Source of the DNA: Albimonas sp963816545
GTDB taxonomy: Bacteria; Pseudomonadota; Alphaproteobacteria; Rhodobacterales; Rhodobacteraceae
Direction of reading: 5' to 3'
Length of the DNA: 64,000 nucleotides
NCBI GenBank assembly: GCA_963816545.1
Contig: CAWFLE010000007.1
Span: forward strand, 620,001-684,000
The stretch's first letter is position 1, and each line of letters begins with the position of its first letter. The notes below the pieces were generated by a model. The model saw nothing but the letters and a program-made list of their open reading frames with translations. It made no database searches and had not been told where the DNA came from. A program made the position numbers and the translations under genes. Positions 23,065 to 31,710 of the stretch are shown here, one piece after another.

Positions 23065-25296
23065 ATGAACGACCAGGCCCGCCTTCCCGACGCCCGCGAC
23101 GGCGTCTCGCGTCCCGTCCCGCCGAGGCCGGAGGCGCGCACCCCCCTGCGCCGCCGGGTCGAGCCCGACCTGTTCGAGCCCAAGGCGCTCCTGCGGCTCG
23201 CGCGGCGGGATGCGTGGCGGATCGGGTTCGTCACCCTCGCCGCGCTGGGGTGCGGGGCGTGGTTCCTCGCCGTCGCCACGCCGCAGTACCGCGCCACGGC
23301 GACGGTTGTGCTGGATACGCGCGAGGCGCAGGTGGTGGACATCGAATCGGTGATGTCGGGGCTGTCCGCGGACAGCTCGGTCATCAACACCGAGGTGGAG
23401 GTGCTCCAGTCCCGCAACCTGCTGGAGCGCGTGATCGCGAAGCTGGAGCTGGAGCGGGACGCGGAGTTCAACCCGGCGCTGGCCGAGCCCTCGATGATGG
23501 ACGACGCGGCGGATCGGGCGCGCGGCGCGCTGGGGCTGACGAAGGCCGCGCCCGCGGGCGACCCGGGCTTCCGCGCCCGCCAGACCGCCATCGACCGGCT
23601 GCTGGAGCGGCTGTCGGTGCAGAACGTGCCGCTGAGCTACGTCTTCACGCTGCGGGTGCGGTCCGAGGACCCGGAGAAATCCGCGCTGATCGCGAACACG
23701 CTGGCGGACCTCTACATCCTCGACCAGCTCGAGGCGAAGTTCGAGGCCACCAAGCGCGCCACCACCTGGCTGTCGGAGCGGGTGGCGGACCTCCAGACCG
23801 ACCTCGAGGCGGCGGAGGAGCGGGTGAAGGATTATTCCGCCCAGACCTCGCTGGTGTCCGAAGGGGCGCTGGAGATCACCAACCGCCAGCTCAAGGACCT
23901 GCGCGAGCGGCGCACCGAGCAGGCGGCGCGCGCGGCCGAATCGCGGCTTCTGGCGGGACGGCTGGAGGAGCTGGCGGCGGTGGCCGCGCAGGGCGGCGAG
24001 GGCGCGGACGCGGCGCGGGCCGAGGCGGCCACGCTGGCCGGCGACCGGCGGCTGGAGGCGATGGCGGCGGACCTCGCGCGCCTCGGCGGCGGAGCGCGGG
24101 AAGCGGCGGTGGCCGCGCGTTTCGACGCGATGCTGGCGGCGGCGACGGCCCGGCTTTCGCAGGACGCGCAGCGGATGGAGGCGCAGGCGGTCTCGCTCGA
24201 GACCTCGATCACGGAGCTGGAGGGGCGGATCTCGGAGCAGTCCGAGGATCTGGTGAAGCTCCGCCAGCTCCAGCGCGAGGCGGAGGCGAACCGGCTGCTC
24301 TACGAATACTTCCTCGGGCGGATGAAGGAGACCTCGGTCCAGCAGGGCATCCAGCAGGCCGACAGCCGCGTGCTGTCGCCGGCGGTGGCGCCGCTGGAGG
24401 CGGCCTCGCCGCGGCAGGGGCTGGTGATGGGGCTGGCGGGGATCCTCGGCCTCGCGCTCGCCTGCGGCCTGTCGCTGCTGCGCGAGGCGATGGACGACCG
24501 CGCCCGCGGGCCGGAGCCGCTGGAGGCCGCGACCGGGCTCAAGGTGATGGGGGTGATCCCCGACGCGCCCTCCAAGCGCCGCGGGGCCGCGCTCAAGATG
24601 CTGGTGGAGAAGCCGTCCTCGGCGCTGGCTGAGGCGGTGCGGAACCTGCGCACCTCGATCCTGCTGAGCCACGTGGACCGGACGCCGCAGGTGATCATGG
24701 TCACGTCCTCGGTGCCGGGCGAGGGCAAGACCACCACCACCCTGATGCTCGCGCAGAACTCCGCGGCGCTGGGCAAGCGGGTGCTGGTGATCGAGTGCGA
24801 CCTGCGCCGGCGGGTGTTCCGGTCCTATTTCGACCTGCCCAAGGAGGTCGGGCTGCTGTCGGTGCTGTCGAACGCCATGACGGCGGAGCAGGCGATCCGG
24901 ACGGACCCGGCCTCGGGCCTCGACGTGCTGCCGGGCCAGGAGAGCCAGGCGAACGCGGCGGACGTGTTCTCCTCCGACCGGTTCGCCGAGTTTCTGGACG
25001 AGATGCGCGGGCGCTACGACTTCATCTTCATCGACACGCCGCCCGTGCTGGCGGTGCCCGACGCGCGGGTGATCGCGGGGCGGGCGGACGCGGTGCTCTA
25101 CGCGGTGCGCTGGAACGCGACGGGCAAGGAGATGGTGAAGGCGGGGCTGGAGCTGTTCGAGCAGATCGGGGTGCGGGTGACGGGCCTCGCGCTCACGCAG
25201 GCGAACCCGAAGAAGCTCGGGCGCTACGGCTACGCCGGTTACGGCTACGGCTACGGCTACGGGGCGACCGCGGCCAAGAAGTACTACACCACCTGA
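23065..25296 (+). CDS. Exopolysaccharide co-polymerase with BY-kinase domain (Wzc/ExoP-like)
   Basis: Inner-membrane polysaccharide co-polymerase of 743 residues. Order: cytoplasmic N terminus, TM1 near 55-72 (FVTLAALGCGAWFLAVA), Wzz domain, long periplasmic coiled coil (about 220-445), TM2 near 457-475 with the PCP motif region before it, then the tyrosine kinase. Kinase motifs: Walker A SSVPGEGKTTTT, Walker A' VLVIECDLRR, Walker B FIFIDTPPVL. The tail RYGYAGYGYGYGYG...KKYYTT is a Tyr cluster expected to be autophosphorylated. It controls chain length and export. ATG 23065 is the first plausible start. No Wza-type outer-membrane gene is in the window. Confidence 0.93.
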   Translation: MNDQARLPDARDGVSRPVPPRPEARTPLRRRVEPDLFEPKALLRLARRDAWRIGFVTLAALGCGAWFLAVATPQYRATATVVLDTREAQVVDIESVMSGLSADSSVINTEVEVLQSRNLLERVIAKLELERDAEFNPALAEPSMMDDAADRARGALGLTKAAPAGDPGFRARQTAIDRLLERLSVQNVPLSYVFTLRVRSEDPEKSALIANTLADLYILDQLEAKFEATKRATTWLSERVADLQTDLEAAEERVKDYSAQTSLVSEGALEITNRQLKDLRERRTEQAARAAESRLLAGRLEELAAVAAQGGEGADAARAEAATLAGDRRLEAMAADLARLGGGAREAAVAARFDAMLAAATARLSQDAQRMEAQAVSLETSITELEGRISEQSEDLVKLRQLQREAEANRLLYEYFLGRMKETSVQQGIQQADSRVLSPAVAPLEAASPRQGLVMGLAGILGLALACGLSLLREAMDDRARGPEPLEAATGLKVMGVIPDAPSKRRGAALKMLVEKPSSALAEAVRNLRTSILLSHVDRTPQVIMVTSSVPGEGKTTTTLMLAQNSAALGKRVLVIECDLRRRVFRSYFDLPKEVGLLSVLSNAMTAEQAIRTDPASGLDVLPGQESQANAADVFSSDRFAEFLDEMRGRYDFIFIDTPPVLAVPDARVIAGRADAVLYAVRWNATGKEMVKAGLELFEQIGVRVTGLALTQANPKKLGRYGYAGYGYGYGYGATAAKKYYTT

Positions 25297-25301
25297 TCCC
25301 T

Positions 25302-25348
25302 GGCGGAGGCGCCGCGCCGGGCCTCGTGCCCGTGGCGGCGCCTCCGCC
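25302..25348. terminator. Strong hairpin after the BY-kinase gene
   Basis: Perfect 14 bp stem GGCGGAGGCGCCGC / GCGGCGCCTCCGCC around a 19 nt loop that holds a smaller GGGC-GCCC stem, starting 6 bp past the stop. There is no T-run, so it may act as an RNA 3'-end stabiliser, or with Rho, rather than as a classical terminator. Confidence 0.5.
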
Positions 25349-25489
25349 CGCGGCGCGCGGCTGGCGGACGGCCCTGTGGCCGGCGCCGAGCTCGCCCCTC
25401 CGGGCCCGGCGTCGACGCGCGAGGTCGCGCCGGCCGGGTCGGCTCCCCGCGCGGCGCCTGCGCCGCCCGCCTCAGCAGGAGATCCCTCG

Positions 25490-26290
25490 ATGACCGCGAC
25501 CGATTTCGACGCCGCAGATCCCCGCTCCGCCCCCCCGGGCCAGGAAAGCCTGCGCGCCCGCTTCCATCCCGAGGCCGGCGCGGGCGGCTTCTCCGCCATC
25601 GACGGCACCGTCGCCTTCTACGCCCGGATCGACGCGCTGCTGCGGCCCTCGGACGTGGTGCTGGACCTCGGGGCTGGCCGCGGACGGGCGCACCTGGACG
25701 ATCCGGTGGCGTATCGCCGCCGGCTGATGGATCTCCGCCGCCGCTGCGCGCGCGTGATCGGCGCGGACATGGACCCGGCGGTATTCGACAATCCGTCGGT
25801 CCACGAGGCGCGGCTGATCCCGACCGAGGGCGCCGACGCCTTCCGCCTGCCGCTCGCGGACGGCGAGGCGACGATGGTGATGTGCGATCACGTGCTGGAG
25901 CATGTGGAGGATCCGCGCGCCTTCGCGGCCGAGGTCGCGCGCGTGCTGGCCCCCGGAGGCTGGTTCTGCGCCCGCACCCCGAACCGCTGGGGTTACGTGG
26001 CCCTCGCCGCCCGCGCGATCCCCGAGGAGTTGCACGCGGCCGTGCTCTCCCGCGCCCAGCCGCACCGCAAGGCGGAGGACGTGTTCCCCGCCTTCTACCG
26101 CCTGAACGACCGGGCGGCGCTGCGCCGGGCGTTCCCCGAGGCGGCGTGGTCCCACCACGTCCACCTCTGGAACTCCGAGCCCGCCTATGCCGGGCGCTCC
26201 GCGCTCGCATGGCGGGCCGCGCACCTGCTCGCCGCCGCCCTGCCCGAGGGCATGGGCGCCAACGTTCACGCCTTCCTCCGCCGCCGCTGA
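25490..26290 (+). CDS. Class I SAM-dependent methyltransferase
   Basis: A 266-residue methyltransferase. Seen: motif I VVLDLGAGRGRAHLDD (about 57-72), an acidic motif II strand VIGADMDPAVFDN, motif IV-like ATMVMCDHVLEHVEDPRAF and motif V-VI VLAPGGWFCARTPNRWG, the methyltransf_11/23 pattern. Placed inside the polysaccharide cluster directly after the BY-kinase and 16 bp before the Wzy-like gene, it probably methylates a sugar of the repeat unit, which is inference. ATG 25490 follows AGGAGA; the longer frame from 25376 is low-complexity. Confidence 0.88.
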   Translation: MTATDFDAADPRSAPPGQESLRARFHPEAGAGGFSAIDGTVAFYARIDALLRPSDVVLDLGAGRGRAHLDDPVAYRRRLMDLRRRCARVIGADMDPAVFDNPSVHEARLIPTEGADAFRLPLADGEATMVMCDHVLEHVEDPRAFAAEVARVLAPGGWFCARTPNRWGYVALAARAIPEELHAAVLSRAQPHRKAEDVFPAFYRLNDRAALRRAFPEAAWSHHVHLWNSEPAYAGRSALAWRAAHLLAAALPEGMGANVHAFLRRR

Positions 26291-26306
26291 TCCCCGGGAG
26301 CCTCCG

Positions 26307-27644
26307 ATGTCCTCCGACCTGCTCGCCGCCGGACTGCCGGCGCTCGCCGTCTCCGGGCTCTGCGCCCTCTTCGCCTGGTCGCGCACCGCCTGGTACGCGC
26401 CCGCGACGCTGTGGAGCGGGTTCTGCTTTGCCGGCATCGCGGCGCTCTGGTGGGTGATCGAGGCGGGGCTGCACCTGCCGGCCGCCATGCTCTCGCCGAT
26501 GCCGACCCTGCATCTGGAGGCCCAGTTCCCGCGCACGGCCCTGTTCTTCACCCTGCAGGCCGCGATCGGGCCGCTCGCGGTGTTCGGGCACCGGCCGGAC
26601 CGCGCGGCGCGGGCCGAGGGTATGGCCGCGATGCGCGACGCGCTGATGCGCGTGCGGACCCATCCGGCGGCGCTCGGCTACGCCGTCTTCGCCTTCGGGC
26701 TGGCGGCGGCGCATTTCGCGCTGATCGACAAGAGCGCACTTTATCTCAACACCGAGTACCTGTCGCTCTCGGACCCCTCCCGCAACGGGGTCGGTATGGG
26801 CGCGGGCGCGCTTGTGAACAACGCCCTGCGGCCGCTGCTGCTGCCGGCGTTCCTGCTGCTGGCCGTGCCGTCGGGGCGGAGGGGGCCGGACCTCGCGGCG
26901 CTGCTGCTGGCGGCCGCCTGCGCCTACGCCATGGCTTTCAGCCTCGCGGTCTATTCGCGCTACCTGATGGTCTACGTGTTCGTCTTCTTCCTCGGGCGGA
27001 TCTTCGCGGGGCGCGGCGCGGGCGGGGTGCGCGGCATGCTGGGCCTCCTGGTCGCGGCGGCGGCGGTGTTCATGTGCTTCGCCGTGGCGCTGACCGGGCG
27101 GGGGAACCAGACGCAGGGGCTGGCCTCGGCGCCCGAGGTGCTGGCGAACCTCGACGCCTCCCACGCGGGCTGGCTGCTCACCCGGCTTGCGGTGACGTCC
27201 TTCGACGGGGCGATGAGCTTCGCCAACGCCCTGCGCTACGCGCCGAGCTACGAGGGCGAGTACCAGATCCTGTCCTTCAGCCCCTTCCCCTCGCTCATCG
27301 ACGGCTTCTCGGGGATCGAGCGGGAGATGTCGCGCCGCATCAACATCTACGTGCCCATGTCCGCCTTCGGCGAGGTCGCGCATTTCCACTGGATCGCGGC
27401 GCCGGCGCTGTTCGCGCTCTGCGCGCTCTCGGTCCGGCGGCTGACGCTGGGCTTCTTCCGGGACCGCGACGCGGCGACGGCGGCGCTCTACCCGGTGTTC
27501 CTGGTATGCCTGCTGCAGCTTCAGACCTATCCGCTGCGGGCCTCGCTGCGGGTGCTGCTGGCGGCGGCCCTGCTGTCGTGGCTGAGCTCCCGCCTCCGCC
27601 GCCGGCGTGCGATGCGGGAGATGGAGGAGCCGGCTCTCGCCTGA
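26307..27644 (+). CDS. Polytopic membrane protein, probable polysaccharide polymerase (Wzy-like)
   Basis: A 445-residue protein with about ten to eleven hydrophobic segments and a larger loop near residues 270-365, the topology of O-antigen/EPS polymerases. The sequence itself is not conserved enough to name a family: segments such as VYSRYLMVYVFVFFLGRIF and the loop FSPFPSLIDGFSG resemble EpsG/Wzy-type proteins. Its place between a methyltransferase and a flippase, in a locus with Wzc and an initiating transferase, supports Wzy-dependent polymerisation. ATG 26307 lies 16 bp after the methyltransferase stop. Confidence 0.7.
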   Translation: MSSDLLAAGLPALAVSGLCALFAWSRTAWYAPATLWSGFCFAGIAALWWVIEAGLHLPAAMLSPMPTLHLEAQFPRTALFFTLQAAIGPLAVFGHRPDRAARAEGMAAMRDALMRVRTHPAALGYAVFAFGLAAAHFALIDKSALYLNTEYLSLSDPSRNGVGMGAGALVNNALRPLLLPAFLLLAVPSGRRGPDLAALLLAAACAYAMAFSLAVYSRYLMVYVFVFFLGRIFAGRGAGGVRGMLGLLVAAAAVFMCFAVALTGRGNQTQGLASAPEVLANLDASHAGWLLTRLAVTSFDGAMSFANALRYAPSYEGEYQILSFSPFPSLIDGFSGIEREMSRRINIYVPMSAFGEVAHFHWIAAPALFALCALSVRRLTLGFFRDRDAATAALYPVFLVCLLQLQTYPLRASLRVLLAAALLSWLSSRLRRRRAMREMEEPALA

Positions 27645-27648
27645 CCGG

Positions 27649-28946
27649 TCAGCCCAGGCGGCGGGCGGTCTTCCCGGCGATCCAGGCGACGCAGACCAGC
27701 AGCGCAGCGGAGGCGGCGGCCGCCACCCAGGCCGCGCCGACGACCCCGAAGGCCGGCGCGAAGGCCGCGAGCGCCGCGGCATGCGCCCCCGCGAGCGCGA
27801 CCCCGATCCGCCCGAACGCGCGCATTCCCGGCCCCGACACCGCCAGCACCAGGAGCGGCGCGCCGAGGGCCGTGAGCGCCTCGGCCAGGGCGAGAGCGGG
27901 CACGAGGGCGGCCGCATGGACGAACTCCCCCCCGAAGAGCCGCGAGAGGGGCGCGGCGAAGACCGCCGCCCCGGCCGCCGCAGGCGCCGCCCGAGCGCCG
28001 CGGCCCCGAGGCCGGGCCTGAGCACGGCCAGCAGCGCGCGACGGTCGCCCGCATGGTACGCGCGGCTGATCCAGGGCTGCAGGACCTGCGCCAGCAGGAG
28101 GGGCGGCGCCGTCACCAGGAAGGCCAGCCGCTGGGCGGCCGCGTAGAAGCCCGTCGCCTCGAAGCCGAGCAGCGGCGCGATCAGCAGCATGTCCGCCCGC
28201 CCGAGCAGCATCCGCGGCAGCAGCGCGCCCAGCAACGCCCGCGCCTCGCGCGGCCAGTCCGCGGGATCGTCCCGCGGGCCCGGGCGGTCGGTCTGCGGGA
28301 TCCGGCCGGCGGCGCCCCGCGCAAGCGCCAGCGCGGCGACGCCCGAGGCCGCGCCGGCCGCGGCGAAGACCAGCAGCGGCGCGACCGGGCCCGAGGCCCC
28401 GTGCATCGCCGCGAAGGCCAGGACCGCGGCGGGGGGCGCCAGGTCCTCCAGCGCCATCCCCTGGGCGGGCCGGAACAGCGCGGCGAGCTGCTGCGCCCCC
28501 GCCCGCCGCAACGCGACCGTCGGGGCGGCGAGCGCGCCGAGCACCAGCCCGCGCCCGAGCGCCTCCGACCCCGCCCAGATCGCCGCCGCGCCCGCCACGG
28601 CCACCAACCCTGCGGCCGCGAGCGCGCCCAGCCCGGCCCCCCGCGCGCAGGCGGTCATCAGCCGGCGCAGCCCCGCCCGGTCGCCCGCCGCCGCCAACCC
28701 CCCGATCCGGCGCACCGCGAGGCCGGGCCACCCTCCCGCGCCGAGCTGCCCCGCGAAGACCGCGACCCCCATCGCGAAGGCGACCTCGCCAAATCCCGCC
28801 GGCCCGAGCTGCGCCCCGAGGGCCAGCGCCATCAGGAACTGCGCCCCCCGCGCGCCGACCGCGACCAGCGCCGCGGCGCCCAGCGCGCGCGCGAAGCGGG
28901 GCAGGCGCGGCAGCCGGGCGGGCTGCGGAGCGGCGGCGTCGGTCAT
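27649..28946 (-). CDS. Polysaccharide flippase/oligosaccharide transporter (Wzx-like, one frameshift)
   Basis: MOP-superfamily exporter expected to flip undecaprenyl-linked repeat units. About 432 residues after correction, with around twelve hydrophobic segments. Seen: FARALGAAALVAVGARGAQF and LGPAGFGEVAFAMGVAVFAG (TM1-2, family-typical LG..GFG), FEATGFYAAAQRLAFL and APLLVLAVSGPGMRAFGRIG. A missing base near 28000 moves the frame between LRPGLGAAALG and APAAAGAAVFAAPLSRLFGG. ATG 28946 follows GGGAGC. It is convergent with the Wzy-like gene (5 bp gap) and divergent from the sulfotransferase-like gene. Confidence 0.83.
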
Positions 28947-28990
28947 CAACAGGCTCCCGTGCTCGCGGGCCGTCCGCCCGCGAAACGCAA

Positions 28991-29018
28991 TGTTAACCGG
29001 ATTGGTTAATCACAGGTT
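28991..29018. promoter_or_regulatory. Second TTAA-rich element resembling the EPS CtrA site
   Basis: Contains TTAACCGGATTGGTTAA and, overlapping it, TTAA-TCACAGG-TTCT, a degraded TTAA-N7-TTAA. The GGATTGGTTAA block is shared with the upstream flank of the 22919 site. It lies between the divergent flippase and sulfotransferase-like genes. Confidence 0.35.
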
Positions 29019-29054
29019 CTCGTCAGCCCCCCGCCGCGAGCTTTCGAGGACGCC

Positions 29055-29852
29055 TTGACCCTGACCGCGAGCCCCGCCCCGCCGTCTCCCGCGGCCCCGC
29101 ATCCCTGGCGGCGCCTGCGGCGCGTCCTGCGCAACCGGCTGGCGGAGTCGGACCGGCTCTATCTGCCCCTCGTGCGCCTCGCCCGCCCCGATCACGCGGT
29201 CTTCCCGGACACGGAGCTGGTGATCGAGGGCTATCCCCGCTCCGCCAACTCCCACCTCGAAGCCTGCGCGCGGGAGGCGTGGGGCGAGGATCTTCGCATC
29301 GCCCAGCACCTCCATGCGGCGGCGAGCCTGCGGGAGGCCGCGCGCCGCTTCCTGCCCGCGATCCTGCTCCTGAGGGCGCCTGAGGGCGCGGCGGCCTCGC
29401 TGGTGCTGAGGGATCCGGACACCTACGACCCCCGGCTCGCCCTCGGCGAATACATCCGCTTCCATGCCGGCGTGCGGGAGGCGGCCGACCGCCTGCTGGT
29501 GGTCCCCTTCGGCGCGGCCACGCGGGCCTTCCCCGAGGTTGCGGCGGCGCTGGTCGGCCGCTTCGCCCTGCCCTGGCCCGTCCCGGACTGGACCGAGGCG
29601 CAGGAGACCGCGGCCCGCGCCCGGCTCGACCTGCTGACCGAGCGGCGCATCGGACGCGCCCACGTGAGCTATTCTCCCGCCGTTCCCGCCGCGGCCCGCA
29701 CGGCGCGGCAGGCCCGCGCAGCGGCCATGCGCCAGACGATCTCGCAGGACCCGAGCCTCGCGCCGCTGCTGACGCAGGCGAGCGCGCTCCACGCCGAGCT
29801 TCTGGCCAAAGCCCCGCGCGGCCTGCGGCGGCACGAGGAGACCCTGCCATGA
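29055..29852 (+). CDS. Sulfotransferase-like protein
   Basis: A 265-residue P-loop-type protein. ELVIEGYPRSANSHL (about 55-69) resembles the 5'-phosphosulfate loop of PAPS sulfotransferases (usually YPKSGTTWL). ILLLRAPEGAAASLVLRDPD (about 100-120) resembles the 3'-phosphate motif around RxPxxxxxS. If active, it would sulfate a sugar of the polysaccharide. The lysine normally found in the first loop is Arg here. The start is taken as TTG 29055 after GAGGA; there is no better ATG before residue 1. The stop overlaps the next ATG (ATGA), so it is coupled to the glycosyltransferase. Confidence 0.65.
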   Translation: MTLTASPAPPSPAAPHPWRRLRRVLRNRLAESDRLYLPLVRLARPDHAVFPDTELVIEGYPRSANSHLEACAREAWGEDLRIAQHLHAAASLREAARRFLPAILLLRAPEGAAASLVLRDPDTYDPRLALGEYIRFHAGVREAADRLLVVPFGAATRAFPEVAAALVGRFALPWPVPDWTEAQETAARARLDLLTERRIGRAHVSYSPAVPAAARTARQARAAAMRQTISQDPSLAPLLTQASALHAELLAKAPRGLRRHEETLP

Positions 29853-31131
29853 GAACCGCCATCGCGGCGGCGGCGCTGATGCCGCGCGGCGCCCCCTTGC
29901 GGGACGACGGCGCCGGCCAGCCGGCGCCACGGCCGCAGCGCGCCGCGGGCGCCTTCGCCGCCACGGGCGCGACCGCGGGCGCGGCGCCTTCGGAGGCCGC
30001 CGCGCCCGCGGGCCTCCTCGCTCCCGCGCGGACCCGGCGCTTCCCTCCAGTCCCGGTGATCGGCAACCTGCCGCCGCCCGTCACCGGCCAGGCCGCGATC
30101 ACGGAGGCCGCCGCGCAGGCGCTGGAGGGCGTCCGTCCCGTCCGCCGCGCCAGCCTCTCGCCCGGCGCCGCCCGCGGGCCCCTCCGGCATCCCGTCCGGC
30201 TCCTGCGCACGGCGCTCGCCGCCGCCGCCCTCGTCTGCGCGCGGCTCAGGGGGGACGGGCGGCCTATCTCTCCTGCGACGGCGGCTGGGGGCGGCTCTAT
30301 CTCCTCGCGCTGATCGTCCTCGCCCGCGCGCTGGGGATGCGGGTGCGCCTGCACCACCACTCCTACGCCTATCTCGACCGTCCCGACGGGCTGATGCGGC
30401 TGCTCGTGAGGGGCGGGGGGGCCGGGCTCTCGCACGTGTTCCTCTCCGCCGGGATGCGCGCCCGCTTCCGCGCGCTCCACGGGCCGGAGACGGGCGCGCC
30501 CGACCTGGTGCTCTCCAACGCCGCCTTCCTGCGCACGACGCGTGCGAGGCGGACCGCTCCGCCGGCGGAGGCGCCTCTCGTGGTGGGGCTGCTCGCCAAT
30601 CTCGACGCCGCCAAGGGGCTGCACGAGATGACGGCTCTCGCGGCCCATCTCACGGCCGTCGGCATCCCGGCGCGGGTCGCGCTCGCCGGCCCGGTGCGCG
30701 ACCGCACGGACCGGACGCGGCTCGAGGCGGCGCTCGCGGCCCTCGGACCCGGGCGGCTGACCTGGGCGGGGCCGGTCCACGGCGCCTCCAAGGCCGCGTT
30801 CTACGCCTCGCTCGACCTGTTCGCGCTGCCCACCCGGCATGCGGACGAGGCGCAGCCGGCCGTGATCTGGGAGGCGGCCTTCGCCGGCGTTCCGTCCCTC
30901 GCCTGGTCGCGCGGCGCCATCTCCGAACAGGTGGGCGATCCCGACCTCCTGCTCGACCCGGCCGCGCCCTTCGTCCCATGGGCCGTGGCGCGGATCGCGG
31001 CGCTGTCGGCCGACCGGCCGCGCCTCGACGCGCTTGCGGCCGCCGCCCTGGCGCGGGCCGAGGGCGAGGCGGTCGCGGGCCGCGTCGCCCTTCACGCCCT
31101 CGTCGCCGACCTCGCCGGGGAGGCCGCCTGA
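29849..31131 (+). CDS. Glycosyltransferase family 1/4-like protein (one frameshift)
   Basis: About 427 residues after correction. The C-terminal part from 30337 is a GT-B donor domain: VVGLLANLDAAKGLHEMTAL, ARVALAGPVRDR, LTWAGPVHGASKAAFYASLD, FALPTRHADEAQPAVIWEAA (the E-x7-E-like nucleotide-sugar site) and GVPSLAWSRGAISEQV. The N-terminal part (29849-30260) has GNLPPPVTGQAAITEAA, a glycine-loop acceptor start. A missing base near 30262 separates CARLRGDGR from AYLSCDGGWGRLYLLALIVL. It presumably adds one sugar to the repeat unit; linkage and donor are unknown. Confidence 0.82.
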
Positions 31132-31180
31132 ACGCGACGCCGGGCGGGCAGGATCGAAGCAGGTCCGAGAGAGTCCCCGC

Positions 31181-31654
31181 CTAGGCTCGATCCGCCGCCT
31201 GCGCGCGGTTCTCCAGCGCCAGGATCAGGCGCGCGAGCGCCTTCTCCTGCACCATGCGGGCCGCCTCCTCCGGCGGCGCCCAGCGCCGATCCCGCTGGGA
31301 CCTCTCCGGCCAGTCCGGCAGCTCCTCGGTCACGCGGAGGGCGAAGACCTCGACCCGACAGGGGAAGCGGTCCCCGCCCCGCGTCTTGAGATAGCCGAAC
31401 GCGCCGGAGGCGCGATCCTCGATCTCGCCGCGCACGCCGGCCTCCTCCCACGCCTCCTGGGCCGCGGCCTGGTGGGACCGCTTGCCGGTCATCGGCCAGC
31501 CCTTGGGGACGATCCAGCGCCCGGTTCCCCGCGACGTCACCAGCAGCACCCGGACGCGCCCGTCCGCCTCGTGCCGCCACGGAAGGGCCGCGACCTGGAG
31601 GCGGCGACGGCGCATGAAGCGCAGGCGGCGCAGACGTTCGAATATGGTTCGCAT
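31181..31654 (-). CDS. NUDIX hydrolase
   Basis: A 157-residue diphosphohydrolase of the diphosphoinositol/diadenosine polyphosphate type. The Nudix box is GWPMTGKRSHQAAAQEAWEE followed by AGV (about 52-74), close to Gx5Ex7REUxEExGU, with Gln-Glu in the RE position. WIVPKG before it is the usual strand. The N terminus MRTIFERLRRLRFMRRRRLQ is basic. It is read in the same direction as the GGDEF-EAL gene, with 56 bp between them, and may be the second gene of that transcript. Confidence 0.88.
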   Translation of the reverse strand: MRTIFERLRRLRFMRRRRLQVAALPWRHEADGRVRVLLVTSRGTGRWIVPKGWPMTGKRSHQAAAQEAWEEAGVRGEIEDRASGAFGYLKTRGGDRFPCRVEVFALRVTEELPDWPERSQRDRRWAPPEEAARMVQEKALARLILALENRAQAADRA

Positions 31655-31710
31655 GGCCCGGAGATAGGCGGCGCGGCCGCGCATGTCCAACCCTGGCCCG
31701 CGGCTCCGCC

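Noticed and set aside
25284..28949. A 1221-residue minus-strand open frame spanning several EPS genes
   Set aside because: Only its first 300 or so residues are the Wzx-like protein. After about 28000 it continues in the wrong frame as Arg/Pro/Gly-rich sequence antisense to the methyltransferase and polymerase genes, which have clear motifs.
19464..31131. EPS locus as a recently acquired island
   Set aside because: GC content and codon style match the flanks, and there is no integrase, tRNA junction or IS. The tRNA-Lys at 34250 is beyond the GGDEF gene and has no attachment repeat that I can see.
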